Of a stretch of 64,000 nucleotides of DNA, positions 1-7,425 are shown in pieces (positions within the stretch are counted from its first letter, which is position 1; every line of letters begins with the position of its first letter). The notes below the pieces were generated by a model. The model was not told the DNA's origin and did not search any database. It saw nothing but the letters and a program-made list of their open reading frames with translations. Where the stretch lies: the NCBI RefSeq assembly GCF_002776575.1, contig NZ_CP022548.1, positions 3,177,001 to 3,241,000 on the forward strand, in the 5' to 3' direction. A program made the translations under genes and the position numbers. Source of the stretch: Sphingorhabdus sp. YGSMI21. GTDB taxonomy: Bacteria > Pseudomonadota > Alphaproteobacteria > Sphingomonadales > Sphingomonadaceae.

Positions 1-1392
1 GCCGCCCGACTGGGCGGAAAGACGGGTGCTTTTGACTATGTCGTCACCGCAACGATGGTCAGCACCGACGGCCAGCCCAATGCGCGCGGCGGAACCCGTG
101 ATCTGGGCAGCGATACAGCGGCAGTCGCCTTTGTCGGCAATCTGCAAGCGACCGACAATTTGAGCTTCGGCGTCGTCGCTCGCTATTCGGAAAATAGCGG
201 TGATTTCAACGGCACCGAAGGCGATACGACGAGTCCGAATTTCGGACAGATCATCGACAGCCCGGGCCGGGGCTTTGAAAATCAGGGCCTCTATGGTTTG
301 GTGAAAGCCGAGCTGGATCTGATGGACGGTCGCTGGTCGCATCGGGCTTCCGCGCAATTTGCCAACAGCGAAAGACGCGGATTTTCCGGTGGATCGCAAA
401 GCTCCGGCAGCATCGGCAAGCGGCTCAAGGGCAGCTATGAAACGACTGCAAAATTTACCGGCGGCGCGCTGGAGCACCGGGTGACATTTGCCACCGACAT
501 CGAACGCGAGACCTATCGGAACGACGACCCGTCCGGATTCGCCTTCACCGGAAAAAGAAGCAACGAGAATCTCGGACTGGTCGGGCTCTACGAACTGGAA
601 GCCGACGGCCGGGCATCGTTCAGCGCAGCGATCCGCTATGACGATAATGACGGCTTTGCCAATGTGACCACCTATCGCGTGCAGGGTGCCTATCTGCTGC
701 CCACCGGAACCCGGTTGCAGGCCGCCTATGGCACAGGCGTCAAGAATCCCGGATTCTTCGAACTGTTTGGCTATTTTGACGGCCAGTATATCGGCAATCC
801 CGACCTCACTCCGGAAAAGTCGGAAGGATGGGAAGTCGGCGTTACGCAGAATTTCCTCCAGGGCCGGGGCAAGATTGGACTGACCTATTTCGAAAGCGAG
901 CTGGAAGACGAAATCTACACGACCTATCTGCCACCGACCTTCGCCGCGACGCCGGCCAACCGGGACAGTCTTTCGAAGCGCAACGGCGTCGAGACCTGGC
1001 TCGAAATCGATCTGGATGACAGCTGGCGGATCAACGGCAGCTATACCTATATGCGGGCGCGTGAAAATGGCGTGCAGGAAGTGCGGCGACCGGAACATAT
1101 CGGAAGCATTGCCATCGACTGGCATTTGCCGGACGACAAGGCCGGGGTAACCTTGGTGGGTCGCTATAACGGCGCGCAGCAGGATGTGGCCTTCACCGAC
1201 CCCAGCTATGTGCCCGTCGATGTCCGCCTCGACGACTATCTGCTGATCAACCTGAACGGTCGCGTCAAAATTGCCGGCAATCTCGAGCTGTTCGGGCGCG
1301 TTGAAAACCTGTTCAATGAGCGTTATGAACAGGTGTTCAGTTTCGTTTCGCCCGGTAGATCTGCCTATGCCGGCATTCGCGGTCATTTTTGA
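1..1392 (+). CDS. TonB-dependent receptor, C-terminal part (BtuB-like)
   Basis: The reading frame is open from the first base and ends at 1392, so about 463 C-terminal residues of an outer-membrane receptor are visible and the signal peptide, TonB box and plug lie outside the window. The protein shows alternating short amphipathic strands typical of a 22-strand barrel. It carries late-barrel receptor motifs such as NPDLTPEKSEGWEVG and a closing segment with RVENLFNERYEQV, and it ends in Phe, the usual barrel-assembly signal. The next two genes follow at 21 bases and with a 4-base overlap, and the third is a BtuF-like protein. That context makes cobalamin the most likely substrate, as for BtuB. 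The family is certain; the substrate is inferred from neighbours. A cobalamin riboswitch, if present, would lie upstream of the window. Confidence 0.9.
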   Translation, partial: AARLGGKTGAFDYVVTATMVSTDGQPNARGGTRDLGSDTAAVAFVGNLQATDNLSFGVVARYSENSGDFNGTEGDTTSPNFGQIIDSPGRGFENQGLYGLVKAELDLMDGRWSHRASAQFANSERRGFSGGSQSSGSIGKRLKGSYETTAKFTGGALEHRVTFATDIERETYRNDDPSGFAFTGKRSNENLGLVGLYELEADGRASFSAAIRYDDNDGFANVTTYRVQGAYLLPTGTRLQAAYGTGVKNPGFFELFGYFDGQYIGNPDLTPEKSEGWEVGVTQNFLQGRGKIGLTYFESELEDEIYTTYLPPTFAATPANRDSLSKRNGVETWLEIDLDDSWRINGSYTYMRARENGVQEVRRPEHIGSIAIDWHLPDDKAGVTLVGRYNGAQQDVAFTDPSYVPVDVRLDDYLLINLNGRVKIAGNLELFGRVENLFNERYEQVFSFVSPGRSAYAGIRGHF

Positions 1393-1413
1393 ATTCAGAA
1401 AATAAAGGGAAAC

Positions 1414-1968
1414 ATGCTTATGACGACGCAATCATTGTCCGGAAGGGCGGAAAATATCTGGGCCGCAACCTTGGCCTCCGCTTCCGTTCTGGGAAGCTGG
1501 ATTTTTGCCTGCATGATGCCGTTCACCGCGATCGGCGTGTTGCTTGCCGCAACCTTGCCGGTACGCAAGGCGATGACCTGGATGGCCGGTGTCTGGATTT
1601 CGAACCAGCTGGTCGGTTTCCTGATCCTCGACTATCCGCGCACGCTCAACAGCTTCGCCCATGGCGGCAGCATGCTGGTGGCCAGCGTGGCCGGCCTTCT
1701 GGTCGCCCATCAGGTGTTGAAAATGCGCAAGGATGAAGGGCTCCTCAGCCTCGGCATGGCCTTTGTTGCAGCTTTTGTCGCCTATGAAGCCCTGCTCTAT
1801 GTTGCGGCTCTCTATCTGGGTGGCATTGCCAACTTCTCGGCTGATATCGTCTGGCTGATCGCCAAGAATGACATGATCTGGTTCGCTGGACTGCTGGCCG
1901 TGCGCACGGTTCTGACCCGCGCCCTGCCCCGCTTCTACGCACCACAGCTGGCTACGCGATCCGCATGA
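1414..1968 (+). CDS. small polytopic membrane protein, candidate BtuM-like cobalamin transporter
   Basis: A 184-residue hydrophobic protein with about five to six predicted membrane segments. It lies between a TonB receptor and a BtuF-like gene. A run of small and hydrophobic residues contains a Cys followed by Pro-Phe (FACMMPFTAIG, Cys about residue 33), then GVWISNQLVGFLILDYP. BtuM proteins are solitary ECF S-component-like B12 transporters of about this size with a conserved cobalt-binding Cys, often beside B12 genes. Size, context and the Cys fit that family, but I cannot align it, so the assignment is inference. Start is ATG 1414 or the in-frame ATG 1420; AAGGGA precedes both. The stop overlaps the next start by 4 bases (ATGA), suggesting translational coupling. 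Confidence 0.8.
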   Translation: MLMTTQSLSGRAENIWAATLASASVLGSWIFACMMPFTAIGVLLAATLPVRKAMTWMAGVWISNQLVGFLILDYPRTLNSFAHGGSMLVASVAGLLVAHQVLKMRKDEGLLSLGMAFVAAFVAYEALLYVAALYLGGIANFSADIVWLIAKNDMIWFAGLLAVRTVLTRALPRFYAPQLATRSA

Positions 1969-2888
1969 GCGGCGACCTTCGCGTCGTATCGCTATTACCC
2001 AGTGCCACGGAAATAGCCGTGGCGCTGGGCCTCGAACCCAATATTGTCGGACGGTCGCACGAATGCGACTTTCCCAATTTCGTGCGCGATCTTCCGATTT
2101 GCACTTCGACCAAGCTGGAAAAGGGCCTGCAATCGGACGAGATCGACAAGCGGGTCCAGGAAATCGTGCGCCAGGGCCTGTCGGTCTATGAAGTCGATAC
2201 GCCATTGCTGCAGTCATTGAAGCCCGATGTCATCCTGACCCAGTCCCAATGCGCGGTCTGCGCGGTGACGCCGGATGATCTGGAAGAGGCGCTGGCAAGC
2301 TGGATCGGCCAGAAGCCGAAGCTTATTTCGCTCGCCCCCGACAATCTCGACGACGTGTGGCGTGATTTCCGCAGTGTCGGCGAAGCGGTTGGGCGCACGG
2401 AGGAAGCGGAGCAGGCAATTGCAGAATTGCAGGAACGCCTGCGCCAATTGGGTGCCAACAAAGCCCCTCCGCCAACCGTTGCCGCGATTGAATGGATCGA
2501 GCCGCTGATGGTGGCCGGGAACTGGGTTCCCGAACTGATCGAGATTGCCGGCGGTCAGTCGCTCTTTGCCACTGCCGGCCAGCATTCGCCGTGGCTCGAG
2601 TGGGACGACCTGCTCGCTTCCGATCCGGACAAGATCATCTTCATGCCCTGCGGTTACCAAATCGGCCAGACGCTGGCCGAGATGCCGACCATGGTGAAGC
2701 ATCCGCATTGGCCGAAGCTGTCGGCGGTCAAAAATGGCGAGGTTTTCCTTGCCGACGGTCATCATTTCTTCAACCGTCCGGGGCCGCGACTGGTCGAGTC
2801 CGCCCAGATCATCGCCGATACGCTATATGCGGATCCCGGCGATAATGGCGACCTGTCAAAGGGCTGGATCCGCTGGACCGGTGAATAA
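1965..2888 (+). CDS. cobalamin-binding protein, BtuF-like, without signal peptide
   Basis: A 307-residue protein of the BtuF/periplasmic-binding superfamily. The N-terminus MSGDLRVVSLLPSATEIAVAL is the family's first strand-helix unit, with RVVSLLPSATE beginning at residue 6. There is therefore no room for a signal peptide or lipobox. Other family features are the LKPDVILTQSQCAVCAV segment near residue 90 and the GGQSLFATAGQHSPWLEWDDL region in the second lobe. BtuF normally delivers B12 in the periplasm to BtuCD, but no BtuC or BtuD gene follows. Either the protein acts in the cytoplasm as a B12 carrier or it is exported by an unrecognised route. Translation is coupled to the membrane protein by an ATGA overlap. 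A hairpin (2891-2942) follows the stop. Confidence 0.85.
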   Translation: MSGDLRVVSLLPSATEIAVALGLEPNIVGRSHECDFPNFVRDLPICTSTKLEKGLQSDEIDKRVQEIVRQGLSVYEVDTPLLQSLKPDVILTQSQCAVCAVTPDDLEEALASWIGQKPKLISLAPDNLDDVWRDFRSVGEAVGRTEEAEQAIAELQERLRQLGANKAPPPTVAAIEWIEPLMVAGNWVPELIEIAGGQSLFATAGQHSPWLEWDDLLASDPDKIIFMPCGYQIGQTLAEMPTMVKHPHWPKLSAVKNGEVFLADGHHFFNRPGPRLVESAQIIADTLYADPGDNGDLSKGWIRWTGE

Positions 2889-2890
2889 GG

Positions 2891-2942
2891 ACCGGGGCAT
2901 CGCACCGATCGCGATCCGATCTTTCGGTGCAATAGCCCCGGT
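2891..2942. terminator. long imperfect hairpin after the btuF-like gene
   Basis: ACCGGGGC (2891-2898) pairs with GCCCCGGT (2935-2942), and inside it GCACCGA pairs with TCGGTGC (2924-2930 region). It lies just past the stop at 2888. There is no clear T-tract, so a terminator or mRNA-end role is likely but not certain. Confidence 0.45.
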
Positions 2943-3042
2943 AAAATGAAAGCCGTACATTTTCGGCGGATTCACCCCCTGAGCGTGAATCAGCAACCTC
3001 TTGCTCGTCGACTCTGCACCTGCGACGACAGAAAGCTTGTTT

Positions 3043-3075
3043 CCCGTCCTTATACTCTTCGGAGCAAAGGACGGG
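3043..3075. terminator. hairpin between convergent genes
   Basis: CCCGTCCTT (3043-3051) and AAGGACGGG (3067-3075) form a perfect 9-bp stem with a 15-base loop. It lies downstream of lpdA (minus strand, ending 3104) and between convergent genes. It is a plausible terminator for lpdA, although the flanking T-tract is weak. Confidence 0.4.
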
Positions 3076-3103
3076 AGCGGCCTCCTGCCTGAGCAGAGCA
3101 CCG

Positions 3104-4516
3104 TCACATATGCAATACGCGCCCATAAGCATCCAGCACGCTCTCGTGCATCATCTCGCTCAGCGTCGGGTGCGGGAAGACGGTGTTCATCAGTTCCGCT
3201 TCGGTCGTTTCCAGCGTTTTGCCGATGGTATAGCCCTGGATCAGCTCGGTCACTTCCGCGCCGATCATATGCGCGCCGAGCAACTCGCCGGTCTTGGCGT
3301 CAAACACGGTCTTGATGAAACCCTCGGTCTCGCCGAGCGCAATCGCCTTGCCATTGCCGATGAAGGGGAATTTACCGACCTTGACATCATGGCCCGCTTC
3401 CTTGGCCTTGGCTTCGGTCAGGCCGACGCTGGCGATCTGCGGGTGGCAATAGGTGCAGCCGGGGATATTGTTGACGTCCATGGCATGGGGATGACCGTCC
3501 TTGCCCATCGACTGGGCAATGGCTTCCGCCGCGATGACGCCTTCATGGCTCGCCTTGTGCGCCAGCCAGGGACCGGCGGTGCAGTCGCCGATGGCGTAAA
3601 TGCCGTCGATATTCGTGCGGCAATATTCGTCGGTCTTGATATGATAGCGATCATCCGGCTGCACGCCCAGTTCGTCGAGGCCGATAGTCTCGATATTGGG
3701 CTGGATGCCGACAGCGACGATGACATGGCTGAAATCGTGAGTCTCTTTCTTGCCCTTGCTGTCCTCTATCTCCGCCTTGACGCCCTTGTCGCCGGCTTCA
3801 ATGCTCTTCACGCCAGCACCGGTCATGATCATCATACCCTGTTTCTTCAGCGATTTTTCGAGGAATTTCGAGATTTCCTCGTCTTCCACCGGCACGATCC
3901 GGTCGAGCATTTCGACGACCGTCACGTCAACACCGATATCATTGTAGAAGCTGGCAAATTCGATGCCGATCGCACCGGAACCGATGACCAGCAACTTGGT
4001 CGGCGTCTCGCTGGGCGTCATCGCGTGGCGATAGGTCCATATGCGCTTGCCGTCGGCCTTGGCAAAAGGAAGATCGCGGGCGCGGGCGCCGGTGGCGATG
4101 ATGATATTGCTGGCCTCAAGCTGTTCCTCGCCCTTGTCGGTCTTCACGGTTAGCTTGCCCGGCGCGGTGATCGTGCCATCACCCATGACGACATCAATCT
4201 TGTTCTTCTTCATCAGGCCGGTGACGCCCTGATTGAGCTGCTTGGCCACGCCGCGCGAGCGTTTGACAATGGCGTCCAGATCGGCGCTGATCTTCTCGGC
4301 AGCCAGACCATAGTCAGCCGCATGTTTCATATTGTGGAACACTTCCGCCGAACGGAGCAAAGCCTTGGTTGGGATACAACCCCAGTTGAGACAGATACCA
4401 CCGAGGTTTTCGCGTTCGACGATCGCGGTTTTCAGGCCGAGTTGCGCAGCCCGGATTGCGGCCACATAGCCGCCGGGGCCGGAACCGAGAACGATGAGGT
4501 CATATCCGTTTGCCAT
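3104..4516 (-). CDS. lpdA: dihydrolipoyl dehydrogenase (E3)
   Basis: A 470-residue flavoprotein that reoxidises the lipoyl arms of 2-oxoacid dehydrogenase complexes with NAD+. The FAD-binding glycine motif LGSGPGG is at residues 10-16. The redox disulfide GGICLNWGC gives Cys42 and Cys47. The NAD-binding motif VIGSGAIGIEFASF lies mid-protein, and the C-terminal active-site HPTLSEMMHE lies near residue 445. The frame also allows an upstream TTG at 4534, but ATG 4516 has AAAGGAA five bases before it and gives the family's usual N-terminus, so it was chosen. It lies 21 bases after a thioesterase gene and in the same direction as the pyruvate dehydrogenase E2 gene, so it probably serves that complex. 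Confidence 0.96.
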   Translation of the reverse strand: MANGYDLIVLGSGPGGYVAAIRAAQLGLKTAIVERENLGGICLNWGCIPTKALLRSAEVFHNMKHAADYGLAAEKISADLDAIVKRSRGVAKQLNQGVTGLMKKNKIDVVMGDGTITAPGKLTVKTDKGEEQLEASNIIIATGARARDLPFAKADGKRIWTYRHAMTPSETPTKLLVIGSGAIGIEFASFYNDIGVDVTVVEMLDRIVPVEDEEISKFLEKSLKKQGMMIMTGAGVKSIEAGDKGVKAEIEDSKGKKETHDFSHVIVAVGIQPNIETIGLDELGVQPDDRYHIKTDEYCRTNIDGIYAIGDCTAGPWLAHKASHEGVIAAEAIAQSMGKDGHPHAMDVNNIPGCTYCHPQIASVGLTEAKAKEAGHDVKVGKFPFIGNGKAIALGETEGFIKTVFDAKTGELLGAHMIGAEVTELIQGYTIGKTLETTEAELMNTVFPHPTLSEMMHESVLDAYGRVLHM

Positions 4517-4537
4517 GTTATTCCTTTTCGACAATCT

Positions 4538-4948
4538 CTAATCTAAAGCGGGTACCTGCACCGGCTTGCCATCCCGGTCCACCGCCACAAATGTGTAGAC
4601 GCCGGACGCGGCCTTGGTCATTTCGTCCTCGTGCCGGTCACGCCGGAAGGCTTCGACGTCCACCGTCATCGAGCTGCGGCCGATTTTGGAAAATTCGGCG
4701 TAGACCGATAATTCGTCGCCGATTTCAACCGGATGGCCAAAGCGGACGTCATTCGCGCCCACCACCACGGACTGATGCTTGCTATGCTGCGCCGCCAGTG
4801 CGCCGCCGGCCTGGGCCATCTGCGCCATCAACCAGCCGCCAAAGGCCACGCCGTAGGGATTGCCTTCGGTCGGCATGACGATGGTGCGGATAGCGGGAAC
4901 TTTCTTGCTCAGGTCGGTCAAGCGAGCATTCCCAGCGGGTTTTCGCAC
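4538..4948 (-). CDS. acyl-CoA thioesterase, YciA-like hotdog fold
   Basis: A hotdog-fold thioesterase of up to 136 residues. It has the family signature [20 protein letters not shown] followed by the AGGALAA helix and a [13 protein letters not shown] strand. The substrate is probably a short- or medium-chain acyl-CoA. It sits between the E2 and E3 genes of pyruvate dehydrogenase, an arrangement that suggests control of the acetyl-CoA/CoA balance (inference). Two starts are possible: GTG 4948, preceded by AAGGA and overlapping the E2 gene by 31 bases, or TTG 4921, overlapping the E2 stop as TTGA and giving [10 protein letters not shown]. The shorter form looks more natural, but the longer is listed because GTG is the stronger codon. 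Confidence 0.88.
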   Translation of the reverse strand: MRKPAGNARLTDLSKKVPAIRTIVMPTEGNPYGVAFGGWLMAQMAQAGGALAAQHSKHQSVVVGANDVRFGHPVEIGDELSVYAEFSKIGRSSMTVDVEAFRRDRHEDEMTKAASGVYTFVAVDRDGKPVQVPALD

Positions 4949-6237
4949 AGTTCCTTGAAGACCTTCATCAATTGCGCGCCGTCCGCGCCGTCAATCGCGC
5001 GGTGGTCGAAGCTGCCGGTCGCGCTCATGATCGTTGCGATCTGCAGGCTGTCGTCAATGACATGGGGCCGCTTCTGCCCTGCCCCGATCGCCATGATCAT
5101 CGCTTGCGGCGGGTTGATTACGGCGTCGAAATTCTTGATCCCGAACATGCCCATGTTGGAGATGCTGGCGGTGCCGCCCTGATATTCGTGCATCTTGAGC
5201 TTGCCGGCCTTGGCGCGATCAGCAAGGTCTTTCATTTCTGTGGAAATGGCGCTGAGCGATTTCGTGTCGGCGCTCTTGATGATCGGCGTAATCAGACCGC
5301 CGGGAATGCTGACCGCGACCGAGATATCGGCGCGTTCGAAAGTCTTGAGCTGGTCGCCCTCGATTGAGACATTGCATTTCGGCACCTGCATCAAGGAAAC
5401 AGCCAAGGCCTTGATCAGCAGATCATTGACCGACAGCTTGATGCCGCGCGGTTCCAGCGAGGCGTTGAGTTCACTGCGCAATTTGAGCAATTTGTCAAGC
5501 TCGACATCCACCGTCAGGTAGATATGCGGAATCGTCTGCTTGGCTTCGGTCAGGCGGCGGGCGATGGTCTTGCGCATGCCGGACAGTTTTTCGGCGGTGT
5601 GTGGGATGTCGAAGTCGCTGGTAGCCGCCGAAGTCTGCTTGGCCGGTGCTTCGAGGGGCTCAGCACGAACGGATTTTTCCTCAGGCCGTTCGCCCTGAGC
5701 TTGTCGAAGGGTACCGCCTTCCGCTCTGTCAATATCGGCCTTGATAATCCGCCCGTTGGGACCGGAGCCCGACACAGCGGTCAGGTCGACACCTTTCTGT
5801 TCAGCCAGACGGCGCGCAAGCGGGCTGACTTTCAGGCGGTCTTCGCCGGAATCTGCCGCACCTTTCGGTGCCGGTGCCGGGCTAGCTTCGGGAGCGGGTG
5901 CCGGTGCTGGCGCGGGCTCTTCTTTTTCGGAAGCAGGCTTCGCGGCCTTCTCGGCCTTCGGCGCAGGCGCGGCTTTCGCATCGCCGACATCTTCGCCTTC
6001 TTCTGCGATGATCGCGATGACATCGCCAACCTTCACATTCTCGGTGCCCTCGGCGACCACGATCTTGGCGATCACGCCTTCGTCAATTGCTTCGAATTCC
6101 ATAGTCGCCTTGTCGGTTTCAATTTCGGCGAGCAAATCCCCGGAAGCGATACTGTCGCCTTCCTTCACCAGCCACTTGGCAAGGGTCCCTTCTTCCATCG
6201 TCGGGGAGAGCGCAGGCATTTGGAGATTGATGGGCAT
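4918..6237 (-). CDS. pdhC: pyruvate dehydrogenase E2, dihydrolipoamide acetyltransferase
   Basis: A 439-residue E2 that transfers acetyl groups from lipoate to CoA. A single lipoyl domain opens the protein, with [17 protein letters not shown] and the lipoylated Lys43 in [11 protein letters not shown]. An Ala/Pro-rich linker follows. Next comes the peripheral-subunit-binding domain ([17 protein letters not shown], about residues 140-172), a second linker and the catalytic domain ending with [16 protein letters not shown] 6237 was chosen over GTG 6273 because [12 protein letters not shown] is the normal E2 start. The second linker contains an in-frame palindromic repeat (5649-5711, about residues 176-196). 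E1 genes are not in the window. Confidence 0.95.
   Translation of the reverse strand: MPINLQMPALSPTMEEGTLAKWLVKEGDSIASGDLLAEIETDKATMEFEAIDEGVIAKIVVAEGTENVKVGDVIAIIAEEGEDVGDAKAAPAPKAEKAAKPASEKEEPAPAPAPAPEASPAPAPKGAADSGEDRLKVSPLARRLAEQKGVDLTAVSGSGPNGRIIKADIDRAEGGTLRQAQGERPEEKSVRAEPLEAPAKQTSAATSDFDIPHTAEKLSGMRKTIARRLTEAKQTIPHIYLTVDVELDKLLKLRSELNASLEPRGIKLSVNDLLIKALAVSLMQVPKCNVSIEGDQLKTFERADISVAVSIPGGLITPIIKSADTKSLSAISTEMKDLADRAKAGKLKMHEYQGGTASISNMGMFGIKNFDAVINPPQAMIMAIGAGQKRPHVIDDSLQIATIMSATGSFDHRAIDGADGAQLMKVFKELCENPLGMLA
5649..5711. repeat. REP-like inverted repeat inside pdhC
   Basis: The left arm (5649-5672) and right arm (5686-5711, containing CCCTGAGCTTGTCGAAGGG) are inverted copies matching at about 19 of 24 positions around a 13-base spacer. 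The right arm looks like the widespread bacterial repeat reading CCCTTCGACAAGCTCAGG on the other strand. The element keeps the E2 frame open and encodes about 20 linker residues ([20 protein letters not shown]). Confidence 0.8.
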
Positions 6238-6373
6238 GGCCGATGATCTTTCCTGAATTGGTCCTGTTTTCACGTAAAGCTGTCCAACATTGCGCCTATG
6301 GCGTCAAGGGCGGTCGCTTGCCTTGTGGCCATTTTTATCGCAACAGGTAATTCTGACAGGGCGAGGAGGGTTC

Positions 6374-6829
6374 ATGCGTACATATCTGGTGGTGATCGAC
6401 GAGACCGACGAGGCCAGCCTGGCGCTGCGCTTTGCCTCGCGCCGGGCGATGAAGACAAATAGTGCGTTGCACATTCTGGCGCTAGTCGAGAGCGAGGGCT
6501 TCGTTGCCTGGGGCGGGGTGCAGGCCACGCTTGAAGAAGAAGCGAAGAGCCGGGCCGAAGCGCTGGTGTCCGGCGCTGCCGGTACCCTGTTCGAGGAAAC
6601 CGGCATCCGGCCCTCGATCACGGTCAAACAGGGGAAAGGCCCAAAAGTCGTGCGGGAGATGATGGACGAAGTCGACGGGCTGGCTGCCCTGGTGCTCGGA
6701 GCCGCCGCAACCGGCGCACCGGGCCCGCTGGTCAGCCATTTTGCCGCTACCGAGGCAGGGACATTGCCCTGCCCGGTGATGGTTGTTCCCGGTTCGCTGA
6801 CCAAGGAAGAGATTGACCGGCTGAGCTAG
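6374..6829 (+). CDS. universal stress protein (UspA family)
   Basis: A 151-residue single-domain Usp. It shows the opening strand MRTYLVVIDETDEASLALRFA, the VKQGKGPKVVREMM helix and a closing LPCPVMVVPGSL strand, all typical of UspA. The glycine-rich ATP loop is weak (GAAATGAPGPLVSHF). ATG 6374 was chosen because GGAGGG stands just before it; the longer frame from 6290 has no such site. It is divergent from the E2 gene. Its TAG stop falls in a CTAG shared with the convergent peroxiredoxin gene. Confidence 0.88.
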   Translation: MRTYLVVIDETDEASLALRFASRRAMKTNSALHILALVESEGFVAWGGVQATLEEEAKSRAEALVSGAAGTLFEETGIRPSITVKQGKGPKVVREMMDEVDGLAALVLGAAATGAPGPLVSHFAATEAGTLPCPVMVVPGSLTKEEIDRLS

Positions 6830-7356
6830 TCCGCCTTCGCCAGTTCGCCGCGCGCGGGATAGTCGTTTTCCAGCGCGTAATCGATACCTTTGAGCAGTTC
6901 GTCGAGCGGCGGCCGAGTGAACGGCATGCTCTGGACGCTGGTGAAGTAAAGCGTCTGGTCGGGTTTGACCAGCAGCATGCCCGGCTCGGAGAAGATCGCC
7001 GGTTCCTCGCTCCCGGGACGCCCCGACGAGATATAGAGACCCAGATCGCGAGCCATATCCTCGCCCAGTCCGTAGCCGAGAAGAAGCTCGTCCACGCCCC
7101 ATTCGTCGACCGATTTCTGCGCCCGTTCCTGGCTATCCATGCTGATCGCCACCACGGTGATGCCCCGCTCGGCAAAATCGCCCAGCTTGCGTTGCAGTTC
7201 GCGCAGCTGCATCTTGCAGATCGGGCAGTGCACACCGCGATAGAAGAGCAGCAGGGTGAAATTGTCGCCGAGACGCTGGCTCAGCTGGAACTGGCCGCCG
7301 TCAATCAGCGGGACGGTAAAATCGGGTAGGGTGCGGGTAGGCAATAGTTTCGACAT
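6826..7356 (-). CDS. AhpC/TSA-type peroxiredoxin-like protein
   Basis: A 176-residue thioredoxin-fold protein with LPDFTVPLIDGGQFQLSQ, then LLLFYRGVHCPICKMQLREL, where CPIC (near residue 50) holds the likely redox cysteines. A VVAISMDSQERAQKSV strand-helix follows, as in AhpC/TSA redoxins. ATG 7356 is preceded by AAGGAA; the longer frame begins upstream without support. The gene converges on the stress protein gene, and both stop codons use the same CTAG at 6826-6829. The role, probably peroxide or thiol redox defence, is inferred from the family. Confidence 0.85.
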   Translation of the reverse strand: MSKLLPTRTLPDFTVPLIDGGQFQLSQRLGDNFTLLLFYRGVHCPICKMQLRELQRKLGDFAERGITVVAISMDSQERAQKSVDEWGVDELLLGYGLGEDMARDLGLYISSGRPGSEEPAIFSEPGMLLVKPDQTLYFTSVQSMPFTRPPLDELLKGIDYALENDYPARGELAKAD

Positions 7357-7425
7357 GGGGGGAGTTCCTTTTCTGTTACAGGATATACCCCCATCCGAGC
7401 GGATTGGTTGCTCCGCCACAACCAA

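Noticed and set aside
1..60. A cobalamin riboswitch for the B12 cassette
   Set aside because: The window opens inside the receptor gene, so any riboswitch lies outside it.
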